Shown one piece after another: positions 1 to 8,527 of a stretch of 64,000 nucleotides of DNA. Both the position numbers and the translations under genes were made by a program. Source of the DNA: Yinghuangia elevatio. GTDB taxonomy: Bacteria > Actinomycetota > Actinomycetes > Streptomycetales > Streptomycetaceae. Positions within the stretch are counted from its first letter, which is position 1; each line of letters opens with the position of its first letter. Where the stretch lies: NCBI RefSeq assembly GCF_040649515.1, contig NZ_JBEZFP010000011.1, positions 46,903 through 110,902 on the forward strand, in the 5' to 3' direction. The notes beneath the pieces are model-generated. The model was not told the origin of the DNA. It did not search any database and saw nothing but the letters and a program-made list of their open reading frames with translations.

Positions 1-858
1 CTACTGCGTGACGAGCCACTTGAACGGCTGGCTGGCCCACTGCATGCCCGCGACCTTGCCGGTCGCGGCGAAGAGCGCGCCGGGCGGCGGGGTGTTCAGG
101 GTCGGCGGGGTGCCGCTGCAGCGTGCGGGGTCGCTGCGGGTCCAGTTCCAGGTCCAGGTGCGGCTGACCGACTTGCCGGGCTGGATCTGGGTGATCTCCG
201 GGGTGCCGGGGGCGCAGTCGGCGGGCGACCAGATGCGGTCGCTGCCGGAGCGGACCTCGACGGTGGCGGCGCGCTGCGACATGTCGACCGCGCAGGTCTC
301 CGAGCCGGTGTTGCGGACCTCCAGGGTCAGCTTCACCTGCTCGCCGACCCGGAACTTGGTGTCCTGCGGGCGGTCTCCGGTCACCACCAGGTTCGCGTTG
401 CCGGGGAACTGGCAGGCCAGTATGCCGTTCACCGTCGAACCGGGCGGGTTGCCGGCGCCGGGCTGCTGGCCGGGCGGCGGGGCCTGGCTCGTGCCCGGGG
501 TGGCACCGGGGGCGGTACCGCCGTTGGCCGCGCCGGGACTTCCGCTCGCACCGGGGTTGCCGCCGGTACCGGGGGCGGTCCCGCCGGTGGGGCCGGTCGC
601 GCCGGGGGAACCGGTGGCCTGGCCGCCCGTGGCCGTGCCGTCGGTCGGGCCGGGCCCGATCGGCGCCGGCGAACCGGAGCCCGTGGGCGCGGTGCTCTCG
701 GCGGAGGTGTTCTTCTTGTCGTCGCCGTCCCCGCCCCCGGCGGTGCACGCCCACGCCACGAGCGCGATCAGAACGGCGAGGCCGACCAACACGATCGCCC
801 GTCGGCGCCAGTACACGGACGGGGGAAGGTGGCCAACAGGGCGGGTCACAGATTCCAC
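1..858 (-). CDS. Secreted or membrane-anchored Pro/Gly/Ala/Thr-rich protein
   Basis: The 285-residue product has a short N-terminus, a membrane or signal segment at about residues 22-38 ending in a Cys (AWACTAG, possibly a weak lipobox), a low-complexity Gly/Pro/Thr/Ala linker to about residue 145, and a C-terminal domain of about 135 residues. That domain has beta-rich wording (KFRVGEQVKLTLEVRNTG, TWTWNW) and three cysteines, resembling an extracellular Ig-like or BsuPI-like fold. No enzyme motif is visible. It starts at a GTG that lies 6 bases after TAGAGT with no Shine-Dalgarno. It is divergent from mutY. The function is unknown; export to the cell surface is inferred. Confidence 0.75.
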   Translation of the reverse strand: MESVTRPVGHLPPSVYWRRRAIVLVGLAVLIALVAWACTAGGGDGDDKKNTSAESTAPTGSGSPAPIGPGPTDGTATGGQATGSPGATGPTGGTAPGTGGNPGASGSPGAANGGTAPGATPGTSQAPPPGQQPGAGNPPGSTVNGILACQFPGNANLVVTGDRPQDTKFRVGEQVKLTLEVRNTGSETCAVDMSQRAATVEVRSGSDRIWSPADCAPGTPEITQIQPGKSVSRTWTWNWTRSDPARCSGTPPTLNTPPPGALFAATGKVAGMQWASQPFKWLVTQ

Positions 859-864
859 TTGGCA

Positions 865-870
865 ACTCTA
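865..870 (-). promoter_or_regulatory. Probable -10 element, leaderless transcript
   Basis: TAGAGT lies 6 bases upstream of the GTG at 858 and no Shine-Dalgarno is present, so transcription probably begins at or next to the start codon. No convincing -35 was recognised. Confidence 0.5.
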
Positions 871-1040
871 TGTGTCGCGGTTACGCCGTCTGGCGCAGCC
901 GCGCCGGTTCCGACGTGGGATTTTGGATGTTGAGACGGCTTCGCGAGGACGCTTTCCGGCAAACCCCCGCAAGCCTCCCGGGTGTTGCCGGGTTCCCTCG
1001 TACGAGTGACCGCCCGGAACGTGGGAGGATCGGTCCCGTC

Positions 1041-1931
1041 ATGCCGCACGCACTCAACGACCCGGTGATCGCCTGGTACGCGGACCACGCCCGCGATCTG
1101 CCGTGGCGCACCCCCGACGCCTCCGCATGGGCCGTCATGGTCAGCGAATTCATGCTCCAGCAAACGCCCGTCAGCCGCGTCCTGCCGATGTACGAGGCAT
1201 GGCTGACCCGTTGGCCCACCCCGACCGCGCTCGCCGACGACGAGCCGGGCGAGGCCGTACGCGCGTGGGGCCGGCTCGGCTACCCGCGCCGCGCGCTGCG
1301 CCTGCACGGCGCCGCGACCGCGATCCGCGACCGCCACAAGGGCGAGGTCCCGGACGACCACGAGAAGTTGCTCGCGCTGCCGGGCGTCGGCGAGTACACC
1401 GCCGCCGCGGTGGCGTCCTTCGCGTTCCGGCAGCGGCACGCGGTGCTCGACACCAACGTGCGCCGGGTGCTCGCCCGCACGGTCGACGGCACCGAGTACC
1501 CGCCGCAGTCCACCACGGCCGCCGAACGCCGGACCGCGACCGACGCCATGCCGCTCGCCGACGAGACCGCCGCGACCTGGGCGGTGGCCGTCATGGAGCT
1601 GGGCGCCCTCGTCTGCACCGCGCGTACTCCGCGCTGCGCCGACTGCCCGGTGGCGGCCATGTGCGCGTGGCGACTGGCCGGGAAGCCGGCGTACGCCGGT
1701 CCGCCGCGCCGGGGCCAGACGTACGCCGGGACCGACCGCCAGGTGCGCGGCAAGCTCCTCGCCGTCCTGCGTGAGGCACACGGGCCGGTCCCGCAGGCCC
1801 GGCTGGACGCGGTGTGGGACGAACCGGTCCAGCGCGCCCGCGCGCTGGACGGCCTGGTCGCCGACGGCCTGGTGGAACCGGTGGCGGACGGCGTATACCG
1901 CCTCCCCACGGGCGCGCCCGTTTCGTCCTGA
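1041..1931 (+). CDS. mutY: A/G-specific adenine glycosylase MutY
   Basis: MutY removes adenine mispaired with 8-oxoguanine in base excision repair. The 296-residue protein has the catalytic Glu36 in SEFMLQQTPV, a helix-hairpin-helix LPGVGEYTAAAV (about 113-124), the catalytic Asp137 in VLDTNV, and a 4Fe-4S cluster pattern C192-x6-C199-x2-C202-x5-C208. The C-terminal part is short compared with E. coli MutY, as in other actinobacterial homologues, so the NUDIX-like 8-oxoG recognition domain is reduced. The ATG follows GGGAGGA about 11 bases upstream. The reading frame stays open further upstream, but no other start has comparable support. Confidence 0.95.
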   Translation: MPHALNDPVIAWYADHARDLPWRTPDASAWAVMVSEFMLQQTPVSRVLPMYEAWLTRWPTPTALADDEPGEAVRAWGRLGYPRRALRLHGAATAIRDRHKGEVPDDHEKLLALPGVGEYTAAAVASFAFRQRHAVLDTNVRRVLARTVDGTEYPPQSTTAAERRTATDAMPLADETAATWAVAVMELGALVCTARTPRCADCPVAAMCAWRLAGKPAYAGPPRRGQTYAGTDRQVRGKLLAVLREAHGPVPQARLDAVWDEPVQRARALDGLVADGLVEPVADGVYRLPTGAPVSS

Positions 1932-2078
1932 CCGGCCGCCCTCGGCGGCCATCCCCGGTGCGCCCCATGTGAGTTCGCGACGGTAGCCGACAAGGTGCCC
2001 CACGGGGTCCGAGACGGCTCAACCTACCCGCGGTAACACGTCTCGGCCGACGGTCTTCCCTCGTGCCCTACCCGCGAG

Positions 2079-2084
2079 TAATCT
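2079..2084 (+). promoter_or_regulatory. Probable -10 element, leaderless transcript
   Basis: TAATCT lies 7 bases upstream of the ATG at 2092 and no Shine-Dalgarno precedes that ATG, so a leaderless mRNA is likely. Confidence 0.5.
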
Positions 2085-2091
2085 CCGATTC

Positions 2092-3018
2092 ATGGACCTC
2101 ACGACGTATGCGATACCGGCCTTTGTGCTGCTGCTCGCCGTGGAGATCCTGGCGTACCGCTTCACCCCCGACGACGACCGCCGGGGGTACGAGACGAAGG
2201 ACACCGCGACCAGCCTCTCGATGGGCATCGGCAGCATCGCCGCCAATCTGGGCTGGGGCCTGCTGGCGATCCTCGTCTGGTCGGCGGCCTTCGAGGCTAC
2301 GCCGCTCGACGTGCCCGGCACGTGGTGGGGCTGGGCGCTGGCCGTGCTCGCGGTGGACTTCTTCTACTACTGGGAGCACCGCGCGATGCACGAGATCCGC
2401 CTGCTGTGGGCGAGTCACGTCGTGCACCACTCCAGCCGCCACTACAACCTCTCGACCGCGCTGCGGCAGAGCTGGACGGGCGCGCACCACCTGGTGTTCA
2501 TGGCGCCGGTCGCGCTGCTGGGGTTCGAGCCCGCGATGGTGTTCGCGGCGTACTCGGTGAACCTGATCTACCAGTTCTGGATCCACACCGAGCGGATCGG
2601 CAGGCTGTGGCGGCCGGTCGAGTACGTGCTCAACACACCGTCGCACCACCGCGTGCACCACGGGTCCAACCGGCAGTACCTGGACCGCAATTACGGGGGG
2701 ATCCTGATCGTCTGGGACCGGTTGTTCCGCTCGTTCGAACCCGAGCGCGAGAAGGTCGACTACGGGCTGACCAAGAACATCTCGACGTACAACCCGCTGC
2801 GGGTGGCGTTCCACGAGTACTGGGCGATCGGCCACGACGTGCGGCACGCCGCCTCGTGGCGCGAGCGGTTCGGGCGCGTGCTGCGCGGTCCGGGGTGGCG
2901 CCCGGCGGCCGACCGGGGGCCGGTACCGGAGTCACCGCTGTCCGGCGCGCCGGTACCGGGTGATCCGCAGGCGTCGTTGCCCGGTGCGTCGCAGGCGTCC
3001 GCGGGGGTCGTCGCGTGA
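2092..3018 (+). CDS. Sterol desaturase / fatty acid hydroxylase family membrane protein
   Basis: This 308-residue integral membrane di-iron protein carries the histidine clusters of the family: HRAMH (HX3H), HVVHHSS (HX2HH), a lone His in WIHTER, and HHRVHH (HX2HH). Hydrophobic segments at about 5-20, 45-65, 80-95 and 140-165 fit a multi-span enzyme. The family hydroxylates or desaturates lipids using O2, but the substrate cannot be told from sequence. Residues after about 265 form a Pro/Ala/Gly tail. The stop overlaps the GTG of the next gene by 4 bases, so the two lipid-related genes are translationally coupled. Confidence 0.88.
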   Translation: MDLTTYAIPAFVLLLAVEILAYRFTPDDDRRGYETKDTATSLSMGIGSIAANLGWGLLAILVWSAAFEATPLDVPGTWWGWALAVLAVDFFYYWEHRAMHEIRLLWASHVVHHSSRHYNLSTALRQSWTGAHHLVFMAPVALLGFEPAMVFAAYSVNLIYQFWIHTERIGRLWRPVEYVLNTPSHHRVHHGSNRQYLDRNYGGILIVWDRLFRSFEPEREKVDYGLTKNISTYNPLRVAFHEYWAIGHDVRHAASWRERFGRVLRGPGWRPAADRGPVPESPLSGAPVPGDPQASLPGASQASAGVVA

Positions 3019-3758
3019 AGTTGGCCCGGGTGTTCCGGCGGATCGGTCCCAAGGGGCTGGTGGCGGCGTACCTCGCGGTCGGCGTGGTCGACTCGGTGCT
3101 CGCCGCGGCGGATGTGGGGGCGGTGCGCTGGGCGACGAAGCCGCTGCTGATGCCGCTGCTCGCGGCGTACGTCGTGGCCTCGGCCCGGCGCGGCGCCGAC
3201 CTGCGGCTGCCGCTGATCGCGCTGGCCGGCGGGTTCGTCGGCGACGTGGGACTGCTGCCGGACCGCGAGGCGCTGTTCATGGTGGGCATGGCCGGGTTCG
3301 CGGTGGGACACGTCGCGTACATCCGGGCGTTCGACCGGGCCGGCGCGCGGACGCGGCTCGCGGCGAAGCCGTGGGTGCCCGTCGCGTACGGCGCGGCGTG
3401 GGCGGCCATGATCGCCGTGCTGTGGGGCGGACTGGACGACCTGCTCGTGCCGGTGCTCGGCTACAGCCTGCTGCTCACCGCGATGGCGGTCTTCGCGGCC
3501 GGACTCGACGGGCGGACGGCGCTGGGCGGGGCGTTGTTCCTGCTGTCCGACACGCTCATCGCCTTCGGGATCGCCGACGTCGACGCGTTCCCCGGGCAGG
3601 ACGGGCTGGTCATGCCGCTCTACGTGGCAGCGCAATTGCTGTTGACGACGTCGTGGGCGCGGTGGCCGTTCGGGAGCCGGGAGAACGGCACGGACGGCGT
3701 CCCGCGCCACGGCACACGGCGCGCGACGGCGGCGGACCGGGGGTCCGCCGCCGTGTGA
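3015..3758 (+). CDS. YhhN/TMEM86-family membrane protein, lysoplasmalogenase-like
   Basis: The 247-residue protein is strongly hydrophobic, with about seven or eight predicted spans up to residue 215 and then a polar tail. The layout and the conserved pairs around GGFVGDVGLL (about 75-84) and ALFLLSDTLIAF (about 175-186) match the YhhN family, whose characterised members hydrolyse lysoplasmalogen vinyl-ether bonds. The acidic residues in those two motifs are the expected active-site positions. Its GTG is embedded in the GTGA overlap with the desaturase-like gene, suggesting joint action on membrane lipids (inference). Confidence 0.82.
   Translation: MKLARVFRRIGPKGLVAAYLAVGVVDSVLAAADVGAVRWATKPLLMPLLAAYVVASARRGADLRLPLIALAGGFVGDVGLLPDREALFMVGMAGFAVGHVAYIRAFDRAGARTRLAAKPWVPVAYGAAWAAMIAVLWGGLDDLLVPVLGYSLLLTAMAVFAAGLDGRTALGGALFLLSDTLIAFGIADVDAFPGQDGLVMPLYVAAQLLLTTSWARWPFGSRENGTDGVPRHGTRRATAADRGSAAV
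3727..3753 (+). terminator. Terminator-like hairpin at the end of the YhhN gene
   Basis: A perfect 12-base stem (3727-3738 with 3742-3753) closes a 3-base loop. It overlaps the last codons of the YhhN gene and sits just before a converging gene. Confidence 0.5.
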
Positions 3759-3796
3759 TCCACCGCGCTCAGCCGCTACGCCGACCGCGCGGCCGC

Positions 3797-4177
3797 TCAG
3801 TCCTCGTGCGGCGCCGGCATGTAGCGCCATGCCGCCGTGACGTACTCGGGCTCGGGACACATCGCCGCGGCCAGCCGGAAGTACGGCCCCGCCTCGGCCC
3901 CGCGCCCCGCGCGCTCCAGCGTGCGCCCGAGCGCGTGCAGCGCCCATGCGTCACGCGGGTCCAGCTCGATGACGCGCCGCAGCGTGGCCTCCGCGTGGCG
4001 CAGCTGCGCCGATCCGAAGTACGCGCGGGCGGCCAGGAGTTGCACGGACAGGTTGTCCTGCTCGGCCTCGAGGGACGGCTCGATCAGCTTGAGCGCGCCG
4101 AGAGGGTCGCGGGCGTCGACGAGTTCCTGCGCCCAGCGGTAGTTCTCCACGGTCATGCCGGACATCTGCGTCGTCAC
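3797..4177 (-). CDS. Small tetratricopeptide-repeat protein
   Basis: The 126-residue protein contains about two and a half TPR-like helical hairpins. The clearest is at about residues 60-95, with spacing of the A-x7-LG-A type (DAWALHALGRTLERAGR). TPRs mediate protein contacts; there is no catalytic motif. The start is a GTG with GGAG five bases before it. An ATG four codons further in is the alternative. Similar short TPR proteins are common in actinomycetes. The partner is unknown. Confidence 0.8.
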   Translation of the reverse strand: MTTQMSGMTVENYRWAQELVDARDPLGALKLIEPSLEAEQDNLSVQLLAARAYFGSAQLRHAEATLRRVIELDPRDAWALHALGRTLERAGRGAEAGPYFRLAAAMCPEPEYVTAAWRYMPAPHED

Positions 4178-4326
4178 GTTCGCTCCTTTCAGCGCACCCG
4201 GGCCGGACGGCCCTCCCAAGGTGTTCGGGACACGGGCGTCAACCGAATCGCGGCCGGTTCTGTTCCGCAACGGATTTGTGCCCTCGGGCGCGCGGAACTT
4301 GCGTACGCGGATCGGGTGCGCGCAGG

Positions 4327-5190
4327 TCAGGCGTACGGCGACTTGATGTCGCGCCCCACCTGCCCCCGCGGCACGATGCCGTGGAACGCCACGTCGAACG
4401 ACCGCTCGATCGCCGCGTCCTGCGCCTCCTGCGGCAGCTCGGCGAGGTTGGTGTCGATCAGCAGCATCGCGATGCCGTGGACCGAGCCCCACAGCGCGAT
4501 GTCCATGTACGGCCTCCGCTCGGCGGCGAGCACGCCCTCCGCGACGAGCGTGTCCAGGGCGTCGGCCATCGTCATGTACGACTCGTCGCCTTCCTTGGCA
4601 GGTGAGGCGTCCTCGGCGGCCAGCGCGAGCGCGGTCCGGCCGGCGTTCTTGCTCTTCCGGAAGATGAGCCGGAACAGGCCCGGTTCGGCGACCGCGAAGC
4701 GCACGTAGCCCGCGCCGGCCGCGGCGATGCGGCGCAGGGCCTCGTCGACGGGGTCCGGGCTCGGCGGCCTCGCCTCCAGTTCGGCGCGGACGCGTCCGGC
4801 CATCAGCCGGGTCGCCTCGTGCTTGACCGCATCGACCAGGTCGCCGTGGTTCTCGAAGTGCCGGTACGCGGCGGTCGACGAGACCCCGGTGGCCCGGGCC
4901 ACCTCGCGCAGCACGAGCGCGTCGGGATCGCCGGAGCGCACGAGCTCCATGCCCGCCTCGACGAGGGCGTTGCGCAGGTCGCCGTGGTGGTACGCGCGGC
5001 GCGTGCCACGCGGCGCCGCGGTACGCCCCACCTTGTCGACGCCCTTGCCGACCGCCTTGTCGGCCGCCGTGTCGGCCGGCTTGTCGGCTGCCCTGTCGAC
5101 CGGCTTGCCGACGGCCCCGCCCGCGCTCTGGCCCACGCCCTGGTCCGTGTCCCGCTCGTCCGCCCGATCCGCCCGATCCCGTGGGGTCAC
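4327..5190 (-). CDS. TetR/AcrR-family repressor with WHG-type ligand domain
   Basis: Probable local repressor of the divergent MMPL exporter. The 287-residue protein has a helix-turn-helix in LREVARATGVSSTAAYRHF (about 100-118), then a ligand domain resembling the WHG class (AGYVRFAVAEPGLFRLIF). About 65 polar, repeat-like residues rich in Ala, Asp, Lys and Gly precede the DNA-binding domain, making it longer than the usual 190-230 residues. GTG at 5190 is chosen because GGAGG lies eight bases upstream. The longer reading frame would run through the promoter region. Confidence 0.88.
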   Translation of the reverse strand: MTPRDRADRADERDTDQGVGQSAGGAVGKPVDRAADKPADTAADKAVGKGVDKVGRTAAPRGTRRAYHHGDLRNALVEAGMELVRSGDPDALVLREVARATGVSSTAAYRHFENHGDLVDAVKHEATRLMAGRVRAELEARPPSPDPVDEALRRIAAAGAGYVRFAVAEPGLFRLIFRKSKNAGRTALALAAEDASPAKEGDESYMTMADALDTLVAEGVLAAERRPYMDIALWGSVHGIAMLLIDTNLAELPQEAQDAAIERSFDVAFHGIVPRGQVGRDIKSPYA

Positions 5191-5222
5191 TCCTACCGCC
5201 TCCGAACTTGATCTCCTCCCCC

Positions 5223-5275
5223 ATGTTGACAGCGACAACATTGGATGCCAAGTTATCAGTGCAAACAATGTTGAC
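5223..5275. promoter_or_regulatory. Repeat cluster between tetR and the MMPL gene, probable operator
   Basis: ATGTTGAC occurs at 5223-5230 and again at 5268-5275, both followed by a purine and GC. The first copy is also half of the inverted repeat ATGTTG-N7-CAACAT (5223-5241). The block is AT-rich compared with its surroundings and fills the divergent intergenic space, as expected for a TetR operator and both promoters. Confidence 0.6.
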
Positions 5276-5301
5276 GGCATAAACATCCCGGATGGTGGGC
5301 C

Positions 5302-7461
5302 ATGCTCGAACGCATCGGCAAGATCGCCGCACACCGCGCACGTACTGTCCTCGTCACCTCCCTGCTCCTCCTGATCGCCGCCGCGGTCGCCGGGTTCGGC
5401 GCCTTCGGCGTGCTGAAGGGCGAGGGCTTCGACGACCCGGCCTCCGAGTCGTACAAGGCCGACCAGCTCATCGAGCAGACGTTCGGCCAGTCACCGAGCC
5501 TCGTCGTGGAGGTACGGGCCCGAGGCCAGTCCGTCGACGACCCGGCCGTGGTCGACGCCGGCCGGCGCCTGACCACGGCACTCGGCGGCGCCGAGGACTT
5601 CAAGGGGGCCATCTCCTACTGGTCGACCGGCGCTCCCGCACTCAAGTCCGAGGACGGCACCAAGGCCCTCGTCATCGCACAGACCGACGAGGACGTCTCC
5701 GAACTGCCCCAGTCGGTGCGCGACGCGATCGCCGCCGACCTCGCCCCCGACGGCACCATCTCGGTCCGGCTGGGCGGCGGCGCGGCACTCGGCCCCGAGG
5801 TCAACGCGCAGGTCGGCAAGAGCCTCGCGATAGCCGAGGCGATCGCCGTACCGATCACGCTCATCCTGCTCGTGCTGGCGTTCGGCAGCGTGGTCGCCGC
5901 GCTGGTGCCGCTGGCGATCGGGTTCGTGGCGATCCTGGGCACGTTCGGCGAACTGTTCGTACTCGGCAGCATCACCGACGTGTCGATCTTCTCGATCAAC
6001 CTGACCACCGCGCTGGGCCTCGGCCTGGCCATCGACTACGGCCTGCTGATCGTCGCCCGGCACCGCGAACTGCTCGCGGGGGGCGCCACCGTCGAGGAAG
6101 CCGTCGTCCGCACCGTGCAGACGGCGGGCCGCACCATCGTCTTCTCGGCCGCGACCGTCGCCGCCGCCCTCGCGGTGCTGCTCGTCTTCCCGATGTACTT
6201 CCTGAGGTCCTTCGCGTACGCGGGCATCGGCGTCGTCATCATCTCCGCCCTCGGCGCGCTCTTCATCGCCCCGGCCCTGCTGGCCGTCCTCGGCCCGCGC
6301 GTCGAGGCCGGGCGCATCCGCGGCATCAAGGGCGTGCAGGGCGCCGAGACGCCGTTCTGGTCCGGCCTGGCGCGCGGGGTCGCCAAGCGTCCCGTCCTCG
6401 CCGCGCTGCCGGTGCTGGCGGTGCTGCTGTTCGCCGCGTCGCCGCTGCTGGGCGTCAAGTTCGGCACGCCCGACGAGCGCGTGCTGCCCAAGGACAGCGC
6501 CATGCACCAGGTAGGCGACTCGCTGCGCGAGGACTACGCGAGCAACGAGGAGAACACCCTCGAGATCGTGATCACCGGCGCGGGCGCGAACGGCGGCGTG
6601 GCGGCGTACGCCACCGAGGTCTCCGCACTGCCCGGCGTCGCCCGCGTCGACACCGCCGCCGCGAGCTACGCGTCCGGCAACCCGGCCGGCGGGCGCCCCA
6701 ACCCGGCGATGGCACGTCCCGACGCCCAGATGCTGGCCGTCGTGACCACGGTGGCACCGAAGTCGGACGCCGCACAGGACCTCGTCCGCGACATCCGCGC
6801 GGTCCCCGGGGCACCGGACACCCGCACCCTCGTCGGCGGCGACGACGCCCAACTCGTCGACACCAAGGACGCGATCGCCGACCGCATCCCGCTCGCCGCC
6901 GGGCTGATCGCGCTCACCACGTTCATCCTGCTCTTCCTGTTCACCGGGAGCATCGTGCAGCCGCTGCGCGCGCTGGTCCTGAACGGCCTGAGCATCGCGG
7001 CAGCGATGGGCGTCACCGTGTGGGTGTTCCAGGACGGCCACTTCGCGGACTTCCTGGGCTTCACCCCGATGCCGATGGACACCTCCATGACCGTGCTGCT
7101 CTTCTGCATCGCGTTCGGACTGTCCATGGACTACGAGGTGTTCGTGATCAGCCGCATCAAGGAACTGCACGACCAGGGCTACTCGGGCGAGGAGGCGGTC
7201 ACCCACGGCCTGGCGCGCACCGGCCGCATCGTGAGCACCGCGGCCGTGCTCCTCGCGGTGACCTTCGTGGCCTTCATGACCAGCTCCGTCAGCTTCCTCC
7301 AACTGTTCGGCCTGGGCGCGGCGCTGGCGATCCTGATCGACGCCACGCTGGTCCGCGGCATCCTGGTGCCGGCCACGATGAAGCTGCTGGGCCCGGCGGC
7401 GTGGTACGCGCCCAAGTCCATGCGGCAGGTCCACGAGAAGGTCGGCGTCAGCGAAGGCTGA
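5302..7461 (+). CDS. MMPL-family (RND superfamily) transporter
   Basis: The 719-residue inner-membrane exporter has two MMPL halves. Each has an extracellular loop domain (about 45-165 and 395-530) followed by a block of five or six membrane spans. The proton-relay Asp-Tyr pairs are visible in both halves: GLAIDYGLLIVARHRE and GLSMDYEVFVISRIKE. Family members export lipids, siderophores or drugs by proton antiport; the cargo here is unknown. It is divergent from the TetR gene and ends before a strong hairpin, so it is probably a single-gene unit induced when the TetR protein binds ligand. Confidence 0.92.
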   Translation: MLERIGKIAAHRARTVLVTSLLLLIAAAVAGFGAFGVLKGEGFDDPASESYKADQLIEQTFGQSPSLVVEVRARGQSVDDPAVVDAGRRLTTALGGAEDFKGAISYWSTGAPALKSEDGTKALVIAQTDEDVSELPQSVRDAIAADLAPDGTISVRLGGGAALGPEVNAQVGKSLAIAEAIAVPITLILLVLAFGSVVAALVPLAIGFVAILGTFGELFVLGSITDVSIFSINLTTALGLGLAIDYGLLIVARHRELLAGGATVEEAVVRTVQTAGRTIVFSAATVAAALAVLLVFPMYFLRSFAYAGIGVVIISALGALFIAPALLAVLGPRVEAGRIRGIKGVQGAETPFWSGLARGVAKRPVLAALPVLAVLLFAASPLLGVKFGTPDERVLPKDSAMHQVGDSLREDYASNEENTLEIVITGAGANGGVAAYATEVSALPGVARVDTAAASYASGNPAGGRPNPAMARPDAQMLAVVTTVAPKSDAAQDLVRDIRAVPGAPDTRTLVGGDDAQLVDTKDAIADRIPLAAGLIALTTFILLFLFTGSIVQPLRALVLNGLSIAAAMGVTVWVFQDGHFADFLGFTPMPMDTSMTVLLFCIAFGLSMDYEVFVISRIKELHDQGYSGEEAVTHGLARTGRIVSTAAVLLAVTFVAFMTSSVSFLQLFGLGAALAILIDATLVRGILVPATMKLLGPAAWYAPKSMRQVHEKVGVSEG

Positions 7462-7538
7462 CGGCCCGACCGGCAACGACTCCCGGTCGGCCGACCGGGA
7501 CGGCCGGCCGGGGCCAGGCTCCACGGTCCCGCCGACAC

Positions 7539-7569
7539 GAGAGGGCCGCGCGATACGCGCGGCCCTCTC
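7539..7569 (+). terminator. Terminator hairpin after the MMPL gene
   Basis: A perfect 14-base stem (7539-7552 with 7556-7569) closes a 3-base ATA loop, 77 bases after the stop. Confidence 0.75.
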
Positions 7570-7590
7570 CCGCTGTCCGGAACCAACCAC

Positions 7591-7596
7591 TACCGT
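7591..7596 (+). promoter_or_regulatory. Probable -10 element, leaderless transcript
   Basis: TACCGT lies 7 bases before the ATG at 7604 and there is no Shine-Dalgarno. Confidence 0.4.
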
Positions 7597-7603
7597 GGGT
7601 GCA

Positions 7604-8527
7604 ATGGCCAATCACCCTGAGGTAGTTGCCGCCGCTCACGGGCAGTGGGGCGACGAAACGCTCGACTGCCTCCTACGGGACCGGGTCGCGCTGCACCCGG
7701 ACGACCCCGCGGTGGCCGATCCGCCCGACATCCACCTGCTGACCGGACGCGGGCCCGAGGAATGGACGTGGAGCCGCCTCGACCAGGAGGTCGACCGGCT
7801 GGCGGCGCTGATGCTGGGGCACGGCGTCGGCCGCGGCGACACCGTGGCGATCCAACTGCCCGCCGGGGTCGAGCTGGTGCAGGCCGGCCTGGCGTGCTGG
7901 CGCATCGGCGCGACGGCGATGCCGCTGGCGGTGAGTCTGCGCGACCGGACCATGACGTACCGCGCGCGCCGCGGCGGGGCCCGGACCATCGTCACCAGCA
8001 CCCGTATAGGCGGCTACCGCGCCGCGGCGGTGGCGGTGGCGCTGCCGTGTTTCCCGACCGTACTGGCATGGGGACCCGAAGTGCCGGACGGCGCGGTCGA
8101 CTTGGATTCCGCCGTACCGGCCCCGGACGAGCCCGCCGCCTATCTGGCCCGGGAACGCGTGCGGGCCGAAGACCGGGCGGCGCTGCTGTGGACCGCCTGC
8201 GACGGCGAAATCCCCTACCGGCACCGGGATCTGCGGGACGCCGGTGCCGAGGTCACCGGGGACACACTCACGAACGCGCCGGGCCCCACCTGTCCGACGG
8301 ACTTCCCCGAGGTTGTGGTGCCGTGGCTGCGGAGCGGCTGCCGTCTGGTGCACCCGGAGACGCAGCGCCCGGCAGCGGTGCGCCCGCAGCCGGTGCGCTC
8401 GGAACAGGTCCGTTCAGAAGCGGCGCGCTCGGAAACAGCACGCTCGGAGTCGCTGCGCGCGCGGACGCATCGCCCGGAGGCGGGAACGGCGGGGCTCACA
8501 GGAAGCGGTCGAACTCCCCGGCCTTGA
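7604..8527 (+). CDS. Shortened, probably inactive acyl-CoA synthetase-like (ANL) protein
   Basis: Residues 1-160 resemble the N-terminal subdomain of AMP-binding acyl-CoA synthetases (WSRLDQEVDRLAALMLGHGVGRGDTV, AGLACWRIGATAMPL), but the product is only 307 residues against the usual 500-600. Where the ATP-binding TSGTTG-PK loop should come, it reads LLWTACDGEIPYRHRDL, so the P-loop is lost and the C-terminal half is absent. The last 70 residues are a low-complexity tail with a five-residue repeat of the xxRSE type. It may be a decayed gene or a non-catalytic scaffold. Its 3' end overlaps the converging DUF397 gene by 32 bases. Confidence 0.65.
   Translation: MANHPEVVAAAHGQWGDETLDCLLRDRVALHPDDPAVADPPDIHLLTGRGPEEWTWSRLDQEVDRLAALMLGHGVGRGDTVAIQLPAGVELVQAGLACWRIGATAMPLAVSLRDRTMTYRARRGGARTIVTSTRIGGYRAAAVAVALPCFPTVLAWGPEVPDGAVDLDSAVPAPDEPAAYLARERVRAEDRAALLWTACDGEIPYRHRDLRDAGAEVTGDTLTNAPGPTCPTDFPEVVVPWLRSGCRLVHPETQRPAAVRPQPVRSEQVRSEAARSETARSESLRARTHRPEAGTAGLTGSGRTPRP

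Noticed and set aside
5302..7604. MMPL and ANL-like genes as one lipid-export operon
   Set aside because: A strong 14-base terminator hairpin and a separate promoter-like hexamer lie between them.
5491..7611. Long minus-strand open frame opposite the MMPL gene
   Set aside because: His/Gln/Arg-rich shadow of the transporter gene.
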